Source: Chloroflexota bacterium
GTDB lineage: Bacteria > Chloroflexota > Anaerolineae > Promineifilales > Promineifilaceae
NCBI GenBank assembly: GCA_963169155.1
Contig: CAUJGI010000815.1
Coordinates: forward strand, 1-7,534
DNA length: 7,534 bases
Direction of reading: 5' to 3'
Shown here: positions 4,500-7,534 of the stretch, one piece after another
Layout: every line of letters begins with the position of its first letter
Numbering within the stretch: position 1 is the first letter of the stretch
The notes under the pieces: generated by a model
Databases searched by the model: none
The model's input: the letters and a program-made list of their open reading frames with translations, nothing else
What the model was told of the DNA's origin: nothing
Made by a program: the position numbers and the translations under genes

Positions 4500-7400
4500 T
4501 GGGTTATTGTGAGGACCAGGCCAGCGGAACGGCCGTTTACCTCTGGAAAGAACGTCTGGCGGGCAAAGGTGGGGCGCACCTGGTACTCGCCGGGGATGGA
4601 CGCCTGGAGGAAGTAGCTGTACTGGTACGTGCCTGCGGGCAGGAAGTTGGCCAGGAAAACCACCTGCTCATCCTGGTACTGAATCTGGTTAAAAAACCAC
4701 CAGCCCCAGTAGCCAAAGCGGTAATCCTCATCGACACGATTGACTTCACCGCCCTGGGTGGGCGAGTTGATGTCCAGCCCTGGATCGATGGCTTCGGTGC
4801 CCGCCGGGATGGGATCCTCGACCATCGCGTACACCAGGTCGTTTTCAGCGATGATCGTCAGCACCACGCGCACCCGCTCGCCCGCTTCGATTTCGGTGAT
4901 GGGCTGGCAGGTTTCCGTCTCCGGGTCGCAGTCGGCGTCGTAGTAAACGCGCTCGACGGTGATGCCGCGATCGATGGCTTCGACGAAGTTCATGTCGATG
5001 CTGCTTTCCAGGTGCATGGTGTAGTAGAGACGGCCGTCCCCCGCCCCGCGCCTAAAGTTGAAGAAGTTGGCCTCTTCCTGCAGCAGTTCACCCACCGGCA
5101 GCGTGAGATTGCGGCTGTTGGTGATGGTGCTGGTGGTGAAACGGCCGTCCGTCACCGGCTGCAAGTTCACCTCCAGGCTGTAGTCGTAGTTGGCGTCCAG
5201 CTCACCGGAAGCCACCATCCACTCGGTCAGCGCCAGGAGCGTCCAGGCCGTCTCGTGCGAGGTGGACCAGAGTTGAGCCGTACGAGCGCTCATCAACCAG
5301 CGTACCGCGCCGGGCAGCAGCGGATTTTCTGGATCGAGTTCAGCCAGCGTTTTGACGATAACGGCCGTTCCCCGCACGTCGCTGTTCAGGTTGCGCAGGT
5401 CGCGGCTGGCGTCTTCCCAATGCGTGCCGGTAGCGCTAACCACGGCGCTGTCGTTCAGGTCGGTCAGCAGCGTCGCCACCCGGTTGTCCGTCACGCCCAG
5501 CTGAGCGTAGGACGAGGCCACCAGGGCGCGGGCGTACGGATCGAGCAGGGCGCGATTTTCCTCTACCAGGCGATCCAGGTCAGCCAGCACGTCGGCATCT
5601 AGCAAGGCCAGCACGTGCAGGAAAAACGCCTGCCGGTTGACGGCAAAAGCATCCAGCTGAGTGCTGGGCGGAACCAACTGGGCCACCAGGTAGTTGGCCG
5701 CGTTCTCCAAAACGGAGGCACGCACCTCGTAGCCCAATTCGCGGGCCTGGGCCAGGGCAAACAGGGCATAGCCGGTCAGCCACGGGTCGCTTTCTGCGCC
5801 GCTGCACCAACTCCAGCCGCCATCTTCCAGCACCAGCTGCTCCAATTGGGCGATGCTGCTCAACACTACCGCTTCCGATTCGGCCACCTGAGCGGCGTCC
5901 AGGTCGGCGGCGGGCAGGCGCTGCGCCAGGTCCAACAGGGCGGCGTTGGGCAGCAGCCGGTCAGCAGCAGCGTAGGCGCACAGGGACGAACTGTCTTGCT
6001 CGTTGTGCAGCTCAATGCTGTCTATCAGCGCCGCCGCCAGCGATGGGCTGAGGGTGATAGCCACTTCGCCCTGGGCCGGATCAACGCCCGGCGGCAGCAG
6101 AATGGCCTCCACGCGGTTGCCCGCTTCGTCCAGCTGGCCAGCGGTGGCCACGACGTCATCGGCCGTGTAGCGGTAAACCGGGATATCACCACCATCGCCA
6201 AAGGTGGGTTTGCTGGCGTCGCTGAAGTCGCCGCCTTCGACGCGGAAGGTGAGGTCCACGCCCGCCACGTTGTCTACGGTGACAGGCCAGCGCACCAACC
6301 GCTGCCCATTGGCGGGCACGGTGATGGTTTGGGTCGCCTCACCAGCCAGAGTGACGCCGGTGGCTTCTAGGGTTACGGCCGTTTCCAGCTCATCCCCCGT
6401 GTTATTGTTTACAATTGCCCCCAGTTCCACCACATCGCCCACGGTGAAAAAGCGCGGCGTGACGGGGCGCACCAGCAGCGGCAGCGTGGTAACGATGTCT
6501 ACCGAATTTTGGCCCACCAGGGTCTCTTCGACGGTAACCGCCTTGCTGCTTAAGCGCCAGGTGGTCAGGTTGTCCGGCAGGGGAATTTCGACGGTCGCCT
6601 GCCCGTTCGCGTCGGTGCTCAGGTTGGCCTGCCAGAACGCCGTGTCCGGGAAGTCCTGGCGCACCCCATCTTCATCACCCACGGCACGGGCCAGAGCGGA
6701 ATCAGCCGCCTCCCCGCCGCCGCCGCCACCCAACCCCAGCTGCTCAACCGGGATTTCAATGGGATAACCTTCCCCAGAGAAGACGAGGCCAGAGCCTAAA
6801 CGACTGCGGTACGGCTGCTCGGCGTAGAAGGCGTCGACGATGATGGGCGCGTTGTCCTCTTTCAGGGTCAGCACGGCCAAATCCACCAGCGCCAGCGACA
6901 CATCGGCCGGGACGGGATTGCCCTGGTAGTCGGTGACGGTGATGGTGTAAACGGCCGTTTCTCCCGGCGCAAACGTCTCCTGCTGCGGTGTCAGGATGAC
7001 GGTGAGCGTTTGCTGTTCGGTGGAGACGGGCAGTTCGGCAATGCCCAGGCGCATCTCTGGGTAGGGATCGCTGCCACTGGTGACACCCTTGATAGCCGTG
7101 ACGGTGACAAAGGCGTTGGGGGCCATTTCCGCCGTGATGGGAATTTCCAGCACGTCGCTGCTGCCAGCCAGGGTGATGACCCGCTGCTCCAGCAGCTGGC
7201 CGCGCTCGATGGTAAGCCATGCCTGCACCGGTTCGCTGAAAGGCGACTGCACCAGCACGCGGGCGGTATCGCCGGGGGCATAGCCGGTGGCATCGGGTGT
7301 TAGTTCCATCGTCTTGTCGCGCGGGTCAATTTGCCAGCCAATCTGGCCACTGGCGACGACCCAGAGGGTGGTGCTGCTCAACTGCTCGCGCCCACCATCG

Positions 7401-7534
7401 TCCGTGACGGTGGCCACGGCGATGTAGGTGCCGCCTTCCTCCGGCGTAAAGCTGGCGCTGGCGCGGCCCTGGGCGTCGGTGGTGACGGTGGTGCGGGCTA
7501 CTTCGGTATCGACCGCTTCCCAGCGGGTGTAGTA
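4496..7534 (-). CDS. Alpha-2-macroglobulin family protein, thioester-lacking (5' end outside window)
   Basis: The last 1012 residues of a bacterial alpha-2-macroglobulin, a large envelope protein thought to trap attacking proteases. The frame is open to the right edge, so the N-terminus, including any signal peptide or lipobox, is not visible. Domains in visible numbering: MG-type beta domains (1-170, with TDAQGRASASFTPEEGGTY at 19-37); bait-region domain (about 175-255); a six-glycine run (269-274); the A2M domain (about 294-384, with FPDTAFWQANLS and TTWRLSSKAV); a thioester-type helical domain (about 494-774, with DGGWSW and ESDPWLTGYALFALAQA); and a C-terminal domain (840-1012, with EDPIPAGTEAIDPGL and FFPEVNGRSAG). 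The thioester motif CxEQ is replaced by CAYA (Cys519), so no thioester can form, as in type II (YfaS-like) bacterial members. Only four cysteines are visible. The usual partner of type I members, PbpC, is not in view. A terminator follows at 4366-4420. Confidence 0.92.
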   Translation of the reverse strand, partial: YYTRWEAVDTEVARTTVTTDAQGRASASFTPEEGGTYIAVATVTDDGGREQLSSTTLWVVASGQIGWQIDPRDKTMELTPDATGYAPGDTARVLVQSPFSEPVQAWLTIERGQLLEQRVITLAGSSDVLEIPITAEMAPNAFVTVTAIKGVTSGSDPYPEMRLGIAELPVSTEQQTLTVILTPQQETFAPGETAVYTITVTDYQGNPVPADVSLALVDLAVLTLKEDNAPIIVDAFYAEQPYRSRLGSGLVFSGEGYPIEIPVEQLGLGGGGGGEAADSALARAVGDEDGVRQDFPDTAFWQANLSTDANGQATVEIPLPDNLTTWRLSSKAVTVEETLVGQNSVDIVTTLPLLVRPVTPRFFTVGDVVELGAIVNNNTGDELETAVTLEATGVTLAGEATQTITVPANGQRLVRWPVTVDNVAGVDLTFRVEGGDFSDASKPTFGDGGDIPVYRYTADDVVATAGQLDEAGNRVEAILLPPGVDPAQGEVAITLSPSLAAALIDSIELHNEQDSSSLCAYAAADRLLPNAALLDLAQRLPAADLDAAQVAESEAVVLSSIAQLEQLVLEDGGWSWCSGAESDPWLTGYALFALAQARELGYEVRASVLENAANYLVAQLVPPSTQLDAFAVNRQAFFLHVLALLDADVLADLDRLVEENRALLDPYARALVASSYAQLGVTDNRVATLLTDLNDSAVVSATGTHWEDASRDLRNLNSDVRGTAVIVKTLAELDPENPLLPGAVRWLMSARTAQLWSTSHETAWTLLALTEWMVASGELDANYDYSLEVNLQPVTDGRFTTSTITNSRNLTLPVGELLQEEANFFNFRRGAGDGRLYYTMHLESSIDMNFVEAIDRGITVERVYYDADCDPETETCQPITEIEAGERVRVVLTIIAENDLVYAMVEDPIPAGTEAIDPGLDINSPTQGGEVNRVDEDYRFGYWGWWFFNQIQYQDEQVVFLANFLPAGTYQYSYFLQASIPGEYQVRPTFARQTFFPEVNGRSAGLVLTITQ

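Noticed and set aside
5984..6010. HNEQ just upstream of Cys519 as a shifted thioester motif
   Set aside because: The Glu-Gln comes before the cysteine, whereas the thioester needs Gln three residues after Cys. The gap-free alignment of C-A-Y-A-A-A-D-R-L-L-P places the site at CAYA.
5012..6767. Long plus-strand reading frames opposite the macroglobulin gene
   Set aside because: They are shadows of the GC-rich minus-strand gene. The translations are low-complexity and unlike any family I know.
7415..7417. GTG at 7417 as the start of the macroglobulin gene
   Set aside because: The frame stays open to the right edge, and the 39 upstream codons (including TDAQGRASASFTPEEGGTY) encode typical MG-domain sequence. 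The GTG is an internal valine and the gene is cut by the window.

Overview
The window carries five protein-coding genes, all on the minus strand. In the direction of transcription (right to left) they are: a large alpha-2-macroglobulin-like protein whose N-terminus lies beyond the right edge; an alpha/beta hydrolase fused to a cyclic-nucleotide-binding domain; a stand-alone CBS-pair protein; a tyrosine/dual-specificity phosphatase of the MptpB/LipA type; and a membrane-embedded VKOR-family thiol oxidoreductase. I saw no RNA genes, transposases or CRISPR arrays. The long plus-strand reading frames are antisense shadows of these genes.

Organism: moderately GC-rich bacterial DNA. The gene mix (type II-like bacterial alpha-2-macroglobulin, hydrolase-cNMP fusion, VKOR instead of DsbB, MptpB-like phosphatase) and the intergenic heptamer hairpins fit a Chloroflexota bacterium of the Anaerolineae/Caldilineae kind. 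This is an inference, not a demonstrated placement.

Layout: 4-690 VKOR; 691-865 gap with a small inverted repeat; 866-1966 phosphatase; 1967-2116 gap with a rho-independent terminator for the CBS gene; 2117-2536 CBS protein; 2537-2796 gap with a heptamer-built hairpin just after the hydrolase stop codon; 2797-4227 hydrolase-cNMP; 4228-4495 gap with a mirrored heptamer array overlapping the macroglobulin stop codon, then a strong terminator; 4496 to the right edge, macroglobulin. Gaps of 150-270 nt, several holding terminators or hairpins, suggest mostly single-gene transcripts rather than one operon. A functional theme is possible but unproven: envelope defence (macroglobulin), extracytoplasmic disulfide formation (VKOR), and small-molecule sensing (cNMP and CBS domains).

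The two most unusual signals are at DNA level. First, the palindromic octamer ACGGCCGT occurs ten times, always inside genes and in all three reading frames, much like the cyanobacterial HIP1 octamer. Second, two intergenic hairpins, at 2745-2790 and 4424-4499, are built on the same plan: tandem 7-base units on one arm and their inverted copies on the other, each at the 3' end of a gene. At protein level, the macroglobulin keeps the thioester cysteine position but reads CAYA instead of CxEQ, so it cannot form the thioester. The hydrolase fusion keeps both its catalytic triad and the cyclic-nucleotide-contacting residues.
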